A stretch of 64,000 nucleotides of DNA from Cytobacillus stercorigallinarum (GTDB taxonomy: Bacteria; Bacillota; Bacilli; Bacillales; Cytobacillaceae): the NCBI RefSeq assembly GCF_014836495.1, contig NZ_JACSQT010000005.1:186001-250000 (forward strand), read 5' to 3'. A program made the position numbers and the translations under genes. A model generated the notes under the pieces. The model was not told the DNA's origin. It searched no databases and saw only the letters and a list, made by a program, of their open reading frames with translations. Shown piece by piece: positions 54,343-63,753 of the stretch (positions within the stretch are counted from its first letter, which is position 1; each line of letters opens with the position of its first letter).

Positions 54343-54602
54343 TAAGGTGTGATTTGTTTTTTAATTTGCTGTAATTCTTTTAAAGATAGGCCTTCTAAAG
54401 ATTGTTTAATTTCTTTTGCTATTTCCCTCTTATGTTGCTCTTCATACTCATTCCACCACTGTCTTAGTCCTTCAGTAGAATCAAGAAGATAATCAAAGTC
54501 TATCTCCTCGACTGTTTCATCTGTTAAGTAATTCATTACTGCTGCAAGCATAGAGTTGAGGTGGTTGATCTCCTTATTATTATTTTCTTCTTTTTTAGCC
54601 AT
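54342..54602 (-). CDS. Hypothetical 86-residue acidic helical protein
   Basis: I do not recognise this protein. It is highly charged: a lysine/asparagine-rich start, an acidic middle (DETVEEIDFDYLLDSTEGL), WWNEYEEQHKREIAKEIKQS and a final SLKELQQIKKQI helix, suggesting an all-helical or coiled-coil protein. No cysteines or membrane helices. It lies 43 bases downstream of the siderophore permease pair on the same strand, so it may be the last gene of that Fur-regulated unit, but no functional link is shown. A terminator closes the unit. Confidence 0.65.
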   Translation of the reverse strand: MAKKEENNNKEINHLNSMLAAVMNYLTDETVEEIDFDYLLDSTEGLRQWWNEYEEQHKREIAKEIKQSLEGLSLKELQQIKKQITP

Positions 54603-54645
54603 ACGCTCATACCCTTCATCTATTGTTAACGATAGTATGGTCTAT

Positions 54646-55650
54646 TTAGCTTTTAATTAATAAATAAATAAAGTATGGTGCACCAATGGCAGAAACGACT
54701 AACCCAATCGGTATTTCCGAAGGTGCTAAAATCGTACGTGAAACAACATCTGAGAAAAGTAACAGCACCGCGCCGACCAATGCTGAAACAGGTAATAAAA
54801 TTTCATTTCTCGGCCCAACTAGTTTTTTCGCTAGCTGTGGAGCCACTAAACCTAAGAATGAAATGCCTCCACCAACAGCGACACAAGACCCAGCTAATCC
54901 AACAGCAAGTAGTAATAACCATTTTCTTTGACGATTGACATTGACACCTAGGCCAGTAGACATCGCATCCCCTAGTGTAAGAACATTTAAATACCTCGCC
55001 TTAAATAACACAATCGGTATCAGTACAATTAACCAAGGTAAAAGGGCATATGTATAACTCCAACTCACGCCAGAAATATTACCCGATAACCAAACAGTTG
55101 CCTGTGTAAAGGAACGAGGATCCATTTTTAATTGGAGAATAATAATTAAAGCTGAAAAAGCTGCATTAATACCTATACCTACTAAGATTAACCGTATAGG
55201 TGTAACACCAGACGACTTTTTCCACGAGAAAACATAAATGAAAAAAGCCGCAAGTAAAGCCCCACATAATGCAAATATAGGGAGAATAAACAGTTGTAAT
55301 AGTTCAGATTCAAATCTTATCCCCTGTGTGAAAAAGATATATAAAATTACAGCAAATCCAGCACCACTATTAATACCTAAAATCCCCGGATCCGCCAGAC
55401 CGTTTTGAGTCGCACTTTGTAATATCGCACCAGAAACAGCCATGCCAATACCAATTAAAATGGCTAGAACAATCCTTGGTAAACGAAACTCAAAAACGAT
55501 TAAATCATATTGCCCAGGGGTAGAAGATAATACACTATTGAAAATAGCAACAGGTGAAATAAAACTGGATCCAAAGCTCAAACTAGCTAAAAAGAGGACA
55601 ACTAATAATATCGTTAAAAAGAAAACAACCGCTTTCCATTTTTGTTTCAT
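54646..55650 (-). CDS. FecCD family iron-siderophore ABC permease (second)
   Basis: A 334-residue permease with about nine to ten helices of the FecCD family. Family stretches: RLPRIVLAILIGIGMAVSGA, LADPGILGINSGAGFAV, LSGNISGVSW, GGGISFLGLVAPQLAKKLVG and PIGLVVSAIGAPYFIYLL. It pairs with the permease upstream; their stop and start overlap by one base. The pair resembles FeuB/FeuC of the B. subtilis bacillibactin uptake system. No ATPase gene is present here, as in feuABC, so a shared ATPase such as a FhuC/YusV type is presumably used. Confidence 0.92.
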   Translation of the reverse strand: MKQKWKAVVFFLTILLVVLFLASLSFGSSFISPVAIFNSVLSSTPGQYDLIVFEFRLPRIVLAILIGIGMAVSGAILQSATQNGLADPGILGINSGAGFAVILYIFFTQGIRFESELLQLFILPIFALCGALLAAFFIYVFSWKKSSGVTPIRLILVGIGINAAFSALIIILQLKMDPRSFTQATVWLSGNISGVSWSYTYALLPWLIVLIPIVLFKARYLNVLTLGDAMSTGLGVNVNRQRKWLLLLAVGLAGSCVAVGGGISFLGLVAPQLAKKLVGPRNEILLPVSALVGAVLLLFSDVVSRTILAPSEIPIGLVVSAIGAPYFIYLLIKS

Positions 55651-56672
55651 TATCTTCCACCTTCCCTTCTTGCTAAATAAAGAAAGAAAGGTACGCCAAT
55701 CAATGCCATGATGGCACCCACTGGTGTTTCAAAAGGAGGATTAATCATTCGCGCACCAATATCCGCTAACACAAGTAGTAGACCCCCTAATACGCTTGAG
55801 CAAGGGATGATTAACCGGTAATCTGTTCCAACTAAAAACCTAACCATATGTGGGATAACGAGGCCCACAAATCCAATCGTACCTGATATAGAGACTGCTG
55901 CACCAGTTAAGAGTAAAACAACAATAAAACCAATTGTACGTATTAAACCTGTCTTTTGCCCTAGTCCGATGGCCACTTCCTCACCCATACTCAAAACAGT
56001 AATGGAACTGCTAATCATAATTGCTAGGATAATACTTATAATAAAAATGGGAATAGCAGGAGCTACACTCTCCCACTGGATACCCGCAACACCACCTGCA
56101 TACCAAAAACTTAAATCTTTTGCGACATTAAAGTGAATGGCAATTGCAGATGAGATAGAACTTAAAAGAGCCGTAATAGCAGACCCGGCAAGCGCCAGTT
56201 TAACAGGCGTCAACCCATTTCGGGATAGCATTCCGACACCAAAAACAAGCCCTGCTCCAATGCTTGCTCCGATAAAAGCAGCAAACATGGTTCCAATTGG
56301 GCTTAAAGAGGTAAAGATGGCTAAAGCAACTGCAATAGCAAAGGTAGCACCAGAAGTAACCCCCATAATCGATGGTGACGCTAGTGGGTTTCTTGTCATC
56401 CCTTGCATAATTGCACCTGCAATGGCAAGTGCAGAGCCAACTAATGCTGCCGCCACTACTCGAGGCATCCGTAAATTAATAATAATTTGATGTGTCGTTT
56501 TAGATGGGTCATATGATACAACACTTTCCCATACTGTTGAAAGATTAATATTCACTGCACCAAAGGCAATTGAAACAGCCATCGCTAAACAAAGGATGAT
56601 TGTACCAAGTGTGACGATCATCATCGCAAAAAAACGATTTCTACTTGTGTTTGTTCCATTAAGTAAAGCCAT
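55650..56672 (-). CDS. FecCD family iron-siderophore ABC permease (first)
   Basis: A 340-residue FecCD permease: NLRMPRVVAAALVGSALAIAGA, LASPSIMGVTSGATFAIAVA, LSMGEEVAIGLGQ, SGTIGFVGLVIPHMVRFLVG and PVGAIMALIGVPFFLYL. The ATG at 56672, after AAAGAGAG, is preferred to upstream starts. The promoter region is shared with the divergent binding lipoprotein and contains a Fur box, so expression should rise in iron starvation together with the dhb operon. Confidence 0.92.
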   Translation of the reverse strand: MALLNGTNTSRNRFFAMMIVTLGTIILCLAMAVSIAFGAVNINLSTVWESVVSYDPSKTTHQIIINLRMPRVVAAALVGSALAIAGAIMQGMTRNPLASPSIMGVTSGATFAIAVALAIFTSLSPIGTMFAAFIGASIGAGLVFGVGMLSRNGLTPVKLALAGSAITALLSSISSAIAIHFNVAKDLSFWYAGGVAGIQWESVAPAIPIFIISIILAIMISSSITVLSMGEEVAIGLGQKTGLIRTIGFIVVLLLTGAAVSISGTIGFVGLVIPHMVRFLVGTDYRLIIPCSSVLGGLLLVLADIGARMINPPFETPVGAIMALIGVPFFLYLARREGGR

Positions 56673-56723
56673 TATGTATCTCTCTTTCATAAAGTAGTGC
56701 AAGAAATATCTTGTAATTGATAG

Positions 56724-56738
56724 TGATAATTGTTATCA
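56724..56738. promoter_or_regulatory. Fur box between permease and binding-protein genes
   Basis: TGATAAT-T-GTTATCA, a 7-1-7 palindrome matching TGATAAT-N-ATTATCA at 13 of 14 arm positions, centred in the 112-base divergent intergenic region. It can serve both directions. Confidence 0.88.
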
Positions 56739-56784
56739 TTTGCATAGGCTAATTATATCATAGTTCATTTAGGAGGTTAACATC

Positions 56785-57753
56785 TTGTTCTCATCTCACA
56801 AGAAAAAAAACTTATTATTAATTGCAACAATTACAACATCTCTTGCCCTTTTTGGTTGTGGTAATGACGATGCTGAAAATAAGAATAATGACTCCAACCA
56901 AGCAACTGAGCAAACCGAGGATCGTGTATTAACTGATGCATTAGGAAACGAAGTAACGATTCCTGCTAATCCTGAACGAGTAGTTGCTACATACTTAGAA
57001 GATCATCTTGTCGCTTTAGGTATTACCCCCATTGTACAATGGTCTGTTGCTAACGGCAAACAGGAATATCTTCAAGAATATTTAAAGGATGTACCTACAA
57101 TCGCTCATGATTTACCTTTAGAAGCTGTATCTAGTCAAAATCCAGATTTAATTATTATGGATGGAGCAGGTATGGTTGAAGGCGGTAAATATGAGCAATA
57201 TGCGAAAATTGCTCCCACTTATGTGATTGGTGAAGAAGAAAATAGTGATTGGCGTACAGAACTTGAAACAGTTGGTAAAATCTTCGGTAAAGAAGATAAG
57301 GCAACTGAAGTTCTTAAAGAGTACGAAGATCAAGCAGCAAAAGTAGAAGCAGAACTACAAAAAAATCATGCTGGTGAATCTGCCGCAGCTATTTGGTTAG
57401 TGAATAACAGCTTATTCATCGTAAGCAAGGACCTTTCTGCAGGTGATGTGATATATAATGATTTAGGCATGGCCGTACCTTCTGTCGTTGAAGAAATTTC
57501 AGCAGATGCTACTGGAAACTGGTCAGCGATTTCTTTAGAAAAATTAGCAGATATGGATGTGGACCACCTATTCTTTATTAATAGCGATGGTGAAGGGGCA
57601 GAAGTCTTATCTGATCCATTATGGGCAAATATTCCGGCAGTAAAAAATGAGCATGTCTATGAATTCTCTAGGGACACAGGATGGTTGTACACCGGAACGA
57701 TAGCGAATACACAAATCATTGAAGATGTGGAAGAAACCATCCTTAATAAATAG
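56785..57753 (+). CDS. Iron-siderophore ABC transporter substrate-binding lipoprotein
   Basis: A 322-residue cluster A-type binding protein (FeuA/FhuD-like periplasmic fold). The signal peptide ends with the lipobox LALFGC (lipidated Cys25), then an acidic linker rich in Asn/Asp/Glu. The mature part begins with LTDALGNEVTIPANPERVVA, then DLIIMDGAGM, and an NPDL-type segment typical of siderophore receptors. The start is TTG at 56785 with AGGAGG eight bases upstream. Divergent from two permeases with a shared Fur box. Ferric bacillibactin is a plausible ligand given the dhb operon, but this is inference. Confidence 0.9.
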   Translation: MFSSHKKKNLLLIATITTSLALFGCGNDDAENKNNDSNQATEQTEDRVLTDALGNEVTIPANPERVVATYLEDHLVALGITPIVQWSVANGKQEYLQEYLKDVPTIAHDLPLEAVSSQNPDLIIMDGAGMVEGGKYEQYAKIAPTYVIGEEENSDWRTELETVGKIFGKEDKATEVLKEYEDQAAKVEAELQKNHAGESAAAIWLVNNSLFIVSKDLSAGDVIYNDLGMAVPSVVEEISADATGNWSAISLEKLADMDVDHLFFINSDGEGAEVLSDPLWANIPAVKNEHVYEFSRDTGWLYTGTIANTQIIEDVEETILNK

Positions 57754-57755
57754 GA

Positions 57756-57804
57756 AAAGCAAAAAGGCTAAGTATTCCTTTTGGAATCTTAGCCTTTTTG
57801 CTTA
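57756..57804 (+). terminator. Bidirectional terminator between binding-protein and terC genes
   Basis: Perfect 16-bp arms from AAGCAAAAAGGCTAAG (57757-57772) to its complement (57788-57803). It contains the terC stop codon in its right arm and serves both convergent genes. Confidence 0.92.
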
Positions 57805-58560
57805 TGCCACGTGGTCATGTCCACCTTGTTTATTATGATAAGCATGAACAATGAATGTTATGACGAAGGCAGCAATGATAATACTGAAAAATAATATATG
57901 TCCAATCTCAATATGAAACACACTTAGTAACATTTTAATAGCAATAATTCCAATAAGAATAAAAGCTGTTGTCTCTAACTCCGGAATCTTATCAATTAAT
58001 ACTAAAAATAACTTTGCAACTGTGCGCATCATTAAAATCCCAAGCATACCTCCAATTAACAAAATCCATACTTTATCTGAAACAGCAAAGGCAGCTAATA
58101 TACTATCTACAGAAAAAGCTAAATCCATTAGCTCTACTGAAATAACCGTTCCCCAAAAAACACCAAAAGTACGGATCATCCAACCGTCTTTTTTTACTCC
58201 GTCGATATCTTCTTCAGGCGTTTTAAACCAAAATTGTTTAATCACTAAATAAGCTAAATAAGCGGCTCCTAGTACTTTAATCCACCAAAATTTAATCAGC
58301 CACATACCTAAACCGATAAAGAGAAATCTGAAAAAATAAGCACCAATTAACCCATACGTAAGTGCTTTTTTTTGCTGCTCCTTCGGTAAATGCTTAACCA
58401 TAACGGCTAATACCAATGCATTATCAGCTGATAATAGACCTTCTAGAACAATGAGTGTGCCTATATACCCCCAAGAAACAGGATCTGTAAGAACCTCTTT
58501 CCACATTGACCAATCAAAAAATGATGCATAGGTTGATAACAACTGATTTAATACTTCCAT
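57802..58560 (-). CDS. TerC family membrane protein
   Basis: A 252-residue TerC family protein with seven or eight helices. Metal-binding acidic motifs are visible: LIVLEGLLSADNALVLAVMVKHLP and VISVELMDLAFSVDSILAAFAVS, separated by basic loops, and DHVA at the end. Bacillus relatives (YceF, YkoY, MeeF-type) export manganese or help metallate secreted enzymes. The ATG at 58560 is chosen because AAAGGAG lies eight bases upstream. I found no yybP-ykoY manganese riboswitch in its leader, unlike ykoY of B. subtilis. Confidence 0.9.
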   Translation of the reverse strand: MEVLNQLLSTYASFFDWSMWKEVLTDPVSWGYIGTLIVLEGLLSADNALVLAVMVKHLPKEQQKKALTYGLIGAYFFRFLFIGLGMWLIKFWWIKVLGAAYLAYLVIKQFWFKTPEEDIDGVKKDGWMIRTFGVFWGTVISVELMDLAFSVDSILAAFAVSDKVWILLIGGMLGILMMRTVAKLFLVLIDKIPELETTAFILIGIIAIKMLLSVFHIEIGHILFFSIIIAAFVITFIVHAYHNKQGGHDHVA

Positions 58561-58861
58561 TGACAAGACTCCTTTAAATGAAATGAACCTATTATACTGC
58601 TCTATTATACCAAATAGTTTCGTAACACGAAAGTTTCGCTAAACTAACAAAATCTTTTTCATTTCCTCTCATAAAGTATGAGCAAAAATAATTCTTTTTA
58701 ATATAATAATTAACAGAAATGTGTAAAAGACTTTTGCTCGTTACTATAAGCTGTACGGAAATAATCCCTTACCTCATTTAAACATTGAGGTTTAACACTA
58801 GTTTGTCTAGCATCACGACAATTTATCGCTTCATAAAAAGCGATGATCAGAGGTGAAGTCG

Positions 58862-59140
58862 ATGAGTTTAGGTAAATCTTTTAATCAATGGAAAAATGCG
58901 CGAGAACATAAACATTTAGAAAAGATGAAAAGAAGTAATAGATGTCCAGAATGCTATGGACAAGGCTTTTTATTATACCCTAGCCTCATGTACTCCCTAC
59001 ATTCTGATACACTCTTTTGTCCAGGTTGCGAAGGAAGTGGTCGTTTCAATGATTGGGAGCGTATTCAAGAAAAAGAAAAGCGCAGAGAGAATCATAAGTC
59101 GAATAAACAAACTTCATCACAAGAACCCAGCGAATATTAG
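58862..59140 (+). CDS. Small protein with paired CxxCxGxG motifs (paralogue)
   Basis: A 92-residue protein with the same plan as the product of 52813-53031: a basic/aromatic start (FNQWKNAREHKHLEKMK), CPECYGQG, CPGCEGSG and a DWE motif, extended by a lysine/asparagine-rich tail of about 25 residues. It likely binds zinc; function unknown. The ATG at 58862 follows AGAGGTG; a GTG nine bases upstream overlaps that site. A small hairpin ATCGCTT/AAGCGAT (about 58825-58845) lies just before the ribosome binding site. No terminator is evident on its strand. Confidence 0.82.
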   Translation: MSLGKSFNQWKNAREHKHLEKMKRSNRCPECYGQGFLLYPSLMYSLHSDTLFCPGCEGSGRFNDWERIQEKEKRRENHKSNKQTSSQEPSEY

Positions 59141-59283
59141 GTGCTTCTTTATCAATTGGCAACGAATTATGTATAGTTTCTGCGGAAATAGTGAATGAAG
59201 AGCAGAAAAAGGATGTTTCTCAGCTCTAATGACGATGTGTAAACGTAGAAGATTGGTAGGTTACCAAGCTAGTATAGAACATT

Positions 59284-59321
59284 CAAAAAAGCCCTCTCCA
59301 GAAAATGAAAGAGAGGGCTTA
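59284..59321 (-). terminator. Terminator of the transaldolase gene
   Basis: Perfect arms AAGCCCTCTC and GAGAGGGCTT (about 59289-59320) with TTTTTT on the minus strand, nine bases past the stop. Confidence 0.9.
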
Positions 59322-59329
59322 AAATGAAC

Positions 59330-59989
59330 TTATACTGTTTTCCAATCAGCAGCGAATTTTTCCATCCCTTGATCTGTCAATGGATGTTTTGTTAACTGCT
59401 CAATTACTTTATAAGGAATTGTCGCAATATGTGCACCGGCTAATGCAGCTCTTGTGACATGATCCGGATGTCTCACTGACGCAGCAATAATTTGTGCATC
59501 TAACTGATGAATGCGGAAAAGCTCAGCAATTTTAGCAACGAGGGTAATCCCGTCTTCTGAGATATCATCAAGTCTTCCTAAGAACGGTGAAACATAAGTA
59601 GCTCCAGCTCTTGCAGCAAGTAATGCTTGGTTCACAGTAAAGATTAATGTGACGTTCGTTTTAACACCTTTTTTGGATAAATATCTTGTTGTTTCAAGAC
59701 CAGCCATTGTCATTGGCACTTTTATAGTAATGTTCTTATCACCATTATTTATCTTAATCAGTTCCTCAGCCTCAGCAATCATTTGTTCAGCTGTTTCTGC
59801 AGAAGGAGTGACCTCAGCAGATACTGATTCTACTTCCGGAACTGCTTGAAGAATTTCTTCAATTCTTGTTTCAAACTTGATGCCTTCTTTTGCTACAAGT
59901 GACGGGTTAGTTGTTACGCCTGATAGGACACCTAACTTGTATGCTTGTTTAATTTCATCTAAATTGGCTGTATCTATGAAAAATTTCAA
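59330..59989 (-). CDS. tal: Transaldolase (short TalC/FSA type)
   Basis: A 219-residue class I aldolase of the small transaldolase group (B. subtilis YwjH type). It exchanges a dihydroxyacetone unit in the pentose phosphate pathway. Motifs: [29 protein letters not shown], the Schiff-base lysine in ITIKVPMT (Lys about 89), [19 protein letters not shown] and SPFLGRLDD. It lies 76 bases downstream of the 6-phosphogluconate dehydrogenase gene in the same direction, so both pentose-phosphate genes may be one transcription unit. Confidence 0.94.
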   Translation of the reverse strand: MKFFIDTANLDEIKQAYKLGVLSGVTTNPSLVAKEGIKFETRIEEILQAVPEVESVSAEVTPSAETAEQMIAEAEELIKINNGDKNITIKVPMTMAGLETTRYLSKKGVKTNVTLIFTVNQALLAARAGATYVSPFLGRLDDISEDGITLVAKIAELFRIHQLDAQIIAASVRHPDHVTRAALAGAHIATIPYKVIEQLTKHPLTDQGMEKFAADWKTV

Positions 59990-60065
59990 TGTAATATACC
60001 TCCCTTTCTAACTTCCTTTACTATTATACCATACTAAAGCTGGTAATCGTTTCAAGTACCACTTT

Positions 60066-61481
60066 CTACTTTTCCATCCAATTAGTATGATACGTTCCTT
60101 CTTTATCTACTCGCTGATACGTGTGTGCTCCAAAATAATCTCTTTGTGCTTGCAGTAGATTAGCTGGTAATGTTGCCGTTCTGTAGCTATCATAATAAGC
60201 AATAGCACTTGAGAATGCAGGCACAGGGATACCTTGTTCAATAGCAATAGAAAGAACTTTTCTTAATGAAGACTGATAGCTTTCAACGATTTCCTTAAAA
60301 TAAGGATCCAATAATAAATTTGCTAATGCTGGTTCACGATCATAAGCATCTTTAATTTTTTGTAAGAATTGTGCACGAATGATACAGCCTCCGCGGAAGA
60401 TCATGGCAATATCGCCGTATTTTAAATCCCAATTCTTTTCATCAGACATCGCGCGCATTTGAGCAAATCCTTGTGCATAAGAAACAATTTTACTCATATA
60501 TAATGCTTGTCTAACAGCTTCTATTAACTCCGCACGGTCTCCACTATATATGTCCTTTTTAGGACCTGTAAGAATTTTACTAGCATGGACTCTTTCTTCT
60601 TTCATTGCGGAAATAAACCTTGCAAATACAGATTCAGTAATAATCGGAAGAGGTACACCAAGATCTAAAGCATTTTGGCTTGTCCATTTACCGGTACCTT
60701 TTTGTCCCGCTTTATCGAGAATCACATCAACAAGTGGCTTGCCAGTCTCGTCATCTACTTTTGTAAAGATATCAGCTGTGATTTCAATTAGATAGCTATC
60801 TAACTCACCCTTGTTCCACTCTGCAAATGTCTCATGAAGTTCATTCGCTTCTAATCCAAGTACATGTTTAAGAATAAAATAGGCCTCAGAAATTAACTGC
60901 ATATCACCATATTCAATCCCATTATGAACCATTTTCACATAATGACCAGCCCCATTTGGACCGATGTATGTACAGCATGGATCTCCATTTACTTTCGCAG
61001 AAATAGCTTCAAAAATCGGTTGTACAAGGTCGAATGCTTCCTTCTTACCACCAGGCATGATTGAAGGCCCTTTTAAAGCTCCTTCTTCACCACCGGAAAC
61101 GCCTGTACCAATAAAATGATAGCCTTCTTCTGCTAATTCTTGATTGCGGCGAATGGTATCTTCAAAATATGTATTACCACCGTCAATTAAGATATCACCC
61201 TTTTCAAGATATGGTTTCAGCGATTCAATTGTCGCGTCTGTTGCTGCACCCGCTTTGACCATTAACAAGATTTTTCTTGGTGTTTCTAGTGATTGGACAA
61301 AATCTTCAATAGTTTCGGCACCAGTAAAGTTCTTACCCTTTGCTTCATTTTGTAAGAATGCTTCTGTTTTTTCATAAGAACGGTTAAAAACAGCTACTGA
61401 GAAGCCACGACTTTCTATATTTAAAGCAAGGTTTTTTCCCATTACTGCTAATCCGATAACACCTATTTGTTGTTTACTCAT
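60066..61481 (-). CDS. gndA: 6-phosphogluconate dehydrogenase, decarboxylating (NADP)
   Basis: A 471-residue enzyme converting 6-phosphogluconate to ribulose 5-phosphate, CO2 and NADPH. It has the [18 protein letters not shown] cofactor loop with NRS (NADP preference), [19 protein letters not shown], the catalytic lysine/glutamate region [30 protein letters not shown], and the C-terminal [15 protein letters not shown]. Full length and intact. It forms a likely unit with the transaldolase gene downstream. Confidence 0.95.
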   Translation of the reverse strand: MSKQQIGVIGLAVMGKNLALNIESRGFSVAVFNRSYEKTEAFLQNEAKGKNFTGAETIEDFVQSLETPRKILLMVKAGAATDATIESLKPYLEKGDILIDGGNTYFEDTIRRNQELAEEGYHFIGTGVSGGEEGALKGPSIMPGGKKEAFDLVQPIFEAISAKVNGDPCCTYIGPNGAGHYVKMVHNGIEYGDMQLISEAYFILKHVLGLEANELHETFAEWNKGELDSYLIEITADIFTKVDDETGKPLVDVILDKAGQKGTGKWTSQNALDLGVPLPIITESVFARFISAMKEERVHASKILTGPKKDIYSGDRAELIEAVRQALYMSKIVSYAQGFAQMRAMSDEKNWDLKYGDIAMIFRGGCIIRAQFLQKIKDAYDREPALANLLLDPYFKEIVESYQSSLRKVLSIAIEQGIPVPAFSSAIAYYDSYRTATLPANLLQAQRDYFGAHTYQRVDKEGTYHTNWMEK

Positions 61482-61690
61482 TTAATTGGTCCTTTCGTCT
61501 TTCATTTTTTCCTGACTGCTACTTTAGTCAAGAATAGAATAACCCTCATCTGTGATTATACAAAACGATGAAGGTGATTACAATCCATCCTACTATAGAA
61601 CAAACTGTATGAAATTTCTCACATTATCCCTTTATGGACAATGACTCTCATCATGAAATCCGATAGATCATCCTATTCGCCGTATGTGAT
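61482..61690. other. Intergenic region upstream of gndA
   Basis: Presumed gndA promoter region; no gene or clear operator seen. Confidence 0.4.
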
Positions 61691-61884
61691 GAGAAAAGAT
61701 AACACCCGCTTGAGTATTTGGGATGCTGTTGAGTCATTGGTTACCCTTTATGCGTCACCCCAAAACTTGTCCAATAAGAGCCGTTCTAATTCAGGGAGAG
61801 CGAATATTTTTTTCGCTAATTGGTAAGCAAAGCATGCCCCGCTCGAACCGCTTCCAATAATGCACACAACTCATTTCTAAATCT
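61691..61884 (-). pseudogene. Remnant of the N-terminus of an FAD-dependent oxidoreductase
   Basis: On the minus strand a good start (AGGAG then ATG at 61874) is followed, after a one- or two-base frame change, by VVCIIGSGSSGACFAYQLAKK, a classic dinucleotide-binding fold of flavoprotein oxidoreductases (GMC or similar). The frame then continues ALPELERLLLDKFWGDA and stops. No continuation of the flavoprotein is seen, so it is a short relic. The plus-strand 61-codon frame over the same bases is not supported. Confidence 0.55.
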
Positions 61885-62058
61885 CCTGCAAAGAGCCATA
61901 CTTTTTCACGTTGTTTATTGTCATTGACCAGTATCATTTGCCTGTTTATAAGTTCTTTTTATTATCATCAACCTACGGAAGATTATGACCTTACTTTCCC
62001 CAATAAAAATAAGATAAAACATGAAAGCAATAACAAAGAGAGACTATGACTTAACGAT
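61885..62058. other. Intergenic region between the flavoprotein relic and the MFS gene
   Basis: AT-rich; no gene and no clear terminator for the MFS gene were found. Confidence 0.4.
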
Positions 62059-63261
62059 TTACGAAGCCTTTCTATTTTGTGATGGCAATGGCGCTGATTT
62101 TGTTTTTCTTCTTATATGAGTAATAAAATAGAGCAGGAAGATAACGACAGCGAACAATGAAGATAGGATGTACATAAAATCGTACCCTTTTTCGTTTGCG
62201 ACGACGCCAAGTAGCAGTGCCCCCATCGCTAGTCCCAAATCCATAAAACTTAAGCTCATTGCATTAGCCGTTGCCCTTTGTTCTTTTGGTACAAGGCTAA
62301 CAGCCCAAGCTTGGAATGTCGGTTGCATCACACCATATGCAATGCCATAAAACACAGCGGCTATGAATAATGAAGATATTCCTTTAGCAAATGCAATGAG
62401 TAACAATCCGATAAATGCTGCAATCGTTGCGCTATAAATTAAATAAGCATGTCCGAAGCGATCGAAAATTTTGCCCGAAAATGGGCGAATGATAATAAGC
62501 ATCGCCACTAAGATAAGAAAGAATATGGAGGTTTTCTCCCCTACTCCAATAGAACTTCCTAATCCCTCAATAAAGTTCACTACCCCAGCAAACGTAAAAT
62601 AAAATAATAACACTAAAAAACATGGTAAGAAAGCGCGTGAATCAAAAGCGGATTCTACTATTGACAATTTCCTAACTGCCTGTTGATTTATATTTTGCGA
62701 AGTTTTAAGGGCAAGACTACCAATTATAATCACTATAATAAGAATAAGAGAAAAGGACAAAACGGATTTAAATGAATAAATATTAATCATTGAAATAGCC
62801 AAAAAAGGACCGCTAGTTGTACCAACACTTGTAGCCAAACCAAAATAGCCGATTCCTTCCCCTAAGCGGTGTTCAGGAATTAAATTTGTCGTTATTGTTG
62901 CTAATAATGTAGTAATAAAACCGAAAGCAACACCTTGTAATATGCGAAGGATTGTGAATATAAATATAGAATTTGTGAATATTGTCACAAAAATAAACAA
63001 CAACATACCTAATAAAGATAGAATTAATAACGATTTCTGATTCATATACCGTAAGCAAAAACCTAAGAAAAGCCTAGATACAACAGCAGCAATCATAAAG
63101 GCTGTTGTCATTAACCCTCCGTATGTTGGGTTATTACTTAATGCAGTAACATAGATTGGAAATCCCCCTAACAAGGATTGTAAACTTAAAAAAAATAAAA
63201 AAGTAAGCATTAGTGCCATTGTATACTGCGTGGACCAAAGCTTGCCTCCTAACGTATGCAT
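62059..63261 (-). CDS. MFS transporter (12-helix)
   Basis: A 400-residue major facilitator protein resembling the multidrug/staphyloferrin-type subgroup. Features: a helix 1-2 segment FPIYVTALSNNPTYGGLMTTAFMIAAVVSRLFLG (in parts), helix 4 ILRILQGVAFGFITTLLATI, motif C-like GYFGLATSVGTTSGPFLA, and a second-half repeat RPFSGKIFDRFG. Substrate unknown. The ATG at 63261 follows AAGAAGG. A TATAAT -10 is seen upstream, and a perfect cre site lies about 127 bases before the start, though that site is better placed for a divergent promoter. Confidence 0.82.
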   Translation of the reverse strand: MHTLGGKLWSTQYTMALMLTFLFFLSLQSLLGGFPIYVTALSNNPTYGGLMTTAFMIAAVVSRLFLGFCLRYMNQKSLLILSLLGMLLFIFVTIFTNSIFIFTILRILQGVAFGFITTLLATITTNLIPEHRLGEGIGYFGLATSVGTTSGPFLAISMINIYSFKSVLSFSLILIIVIIIGSLALKTSQNINQQAVRKLSIVESAFDSRAFLPCFLVLLFYFTFAGVVNFIEGLGSSIGVGEKTSIFFLILVAMLIIIRPFSGKIFDRFGHAYLIYSATIAAFIGLLLIAFAKGISSLFIAAVFYGIAYGVMQPTFQAWAVSLVPKEQRATANAMSLSFMDLGLAMGALLLGVVANEKGYDFMYILSSLFAVVIFLLYFITHIRRKTKSAPLPSQNRKAS

Positions 63262-63380
63262 ATTCAACCTTCTTTCTTAAAAAATCAACGTTTATATTTC
63301 GACTACCTAAGCAATTATAGCTTAAAATTCTCCAATAAAGTATTTTCATTTTTTTGTCGAAATAAAGGGAAAATTTTTTA

Positions 63381-63409
63381 TTGTTTATGTAAGCGTTTTC
63401 ATATATACT
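63381..63409 (+). promoter_or_regulatory. Promoter with embedded cre site (CcpA)
   Basis: TTGTTT (63381-63386), a 17-base spacer and TATACT (63404-63409). The spacer contains TGTAAGCGTTTTCA (63388-63401), a complete match to the cre consensus TGWAANCGNTNWCA. Such placement gives direct CcpA repression. The plus-strand transcript has no recognisable gene before the terminator at 63754. Confidence 0.7.
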
Positions 63410-63753
63410 AAGTATTAGGCGGATAGCAAGTGTGGCTATCATCGTACTTGGCGAAGGTGGGGCCGGTATATATTGAATGGTAATCATTTTATTTAGTACA
63501 TATAAAGGTTGTGATTAAGCTTGAAAAGAACTAACTTTTCGTATTTTGTTAAGAATAATGAATTTAACCTACAAGCCTACATCAATTATTTATTGTTGAA
63601 ATATCATTCATCCACTATTCAAATTCAATCGCATTCTCATCAGACGAAACTTTAAAAGCTTAATTATCGAAACCTATACTAAAAGGTTACCATTACACTT
63701 TTTGTAGGGGCACGAATGGGTAAAGATGAATGATAAACAACATATCCCCTAGT
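63410..63753 (+). other. Predicted transcript without a recognisable gene
   Basis: Downstream of the cre promoter. It contains a GATAGC/GCTATC hairpin near 63421-63440, a G-rich stretch, and a 44-codon frame from a TTG at 63522 (MKRTNFSYFVKNNEFN...) with only a weak ribosome binding site. I cannot assign a product; a relic or an unknown small RNA/peptide are both possible. Confidence 0.35.

Noticed and set aside
58567..58861. Possible yybP-ykoY manganese riboswitch before terC
   Set aside because: The conserved GGGGAGUA-type loops of that riboswitch were not found on the minus strand.
61641..61826. 61-codon plus-strand frame
   Set aside because: The opposite strand carries a recognisable flavoprotein relic; the plus-strand frame has no family resemblance.
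63134..63487. 117-codon minus-strand frame upstream of the MFS gene
   Set aside because: It overlaps the MFS start region in another frame and the cre promoter; its composition looks non-coding.
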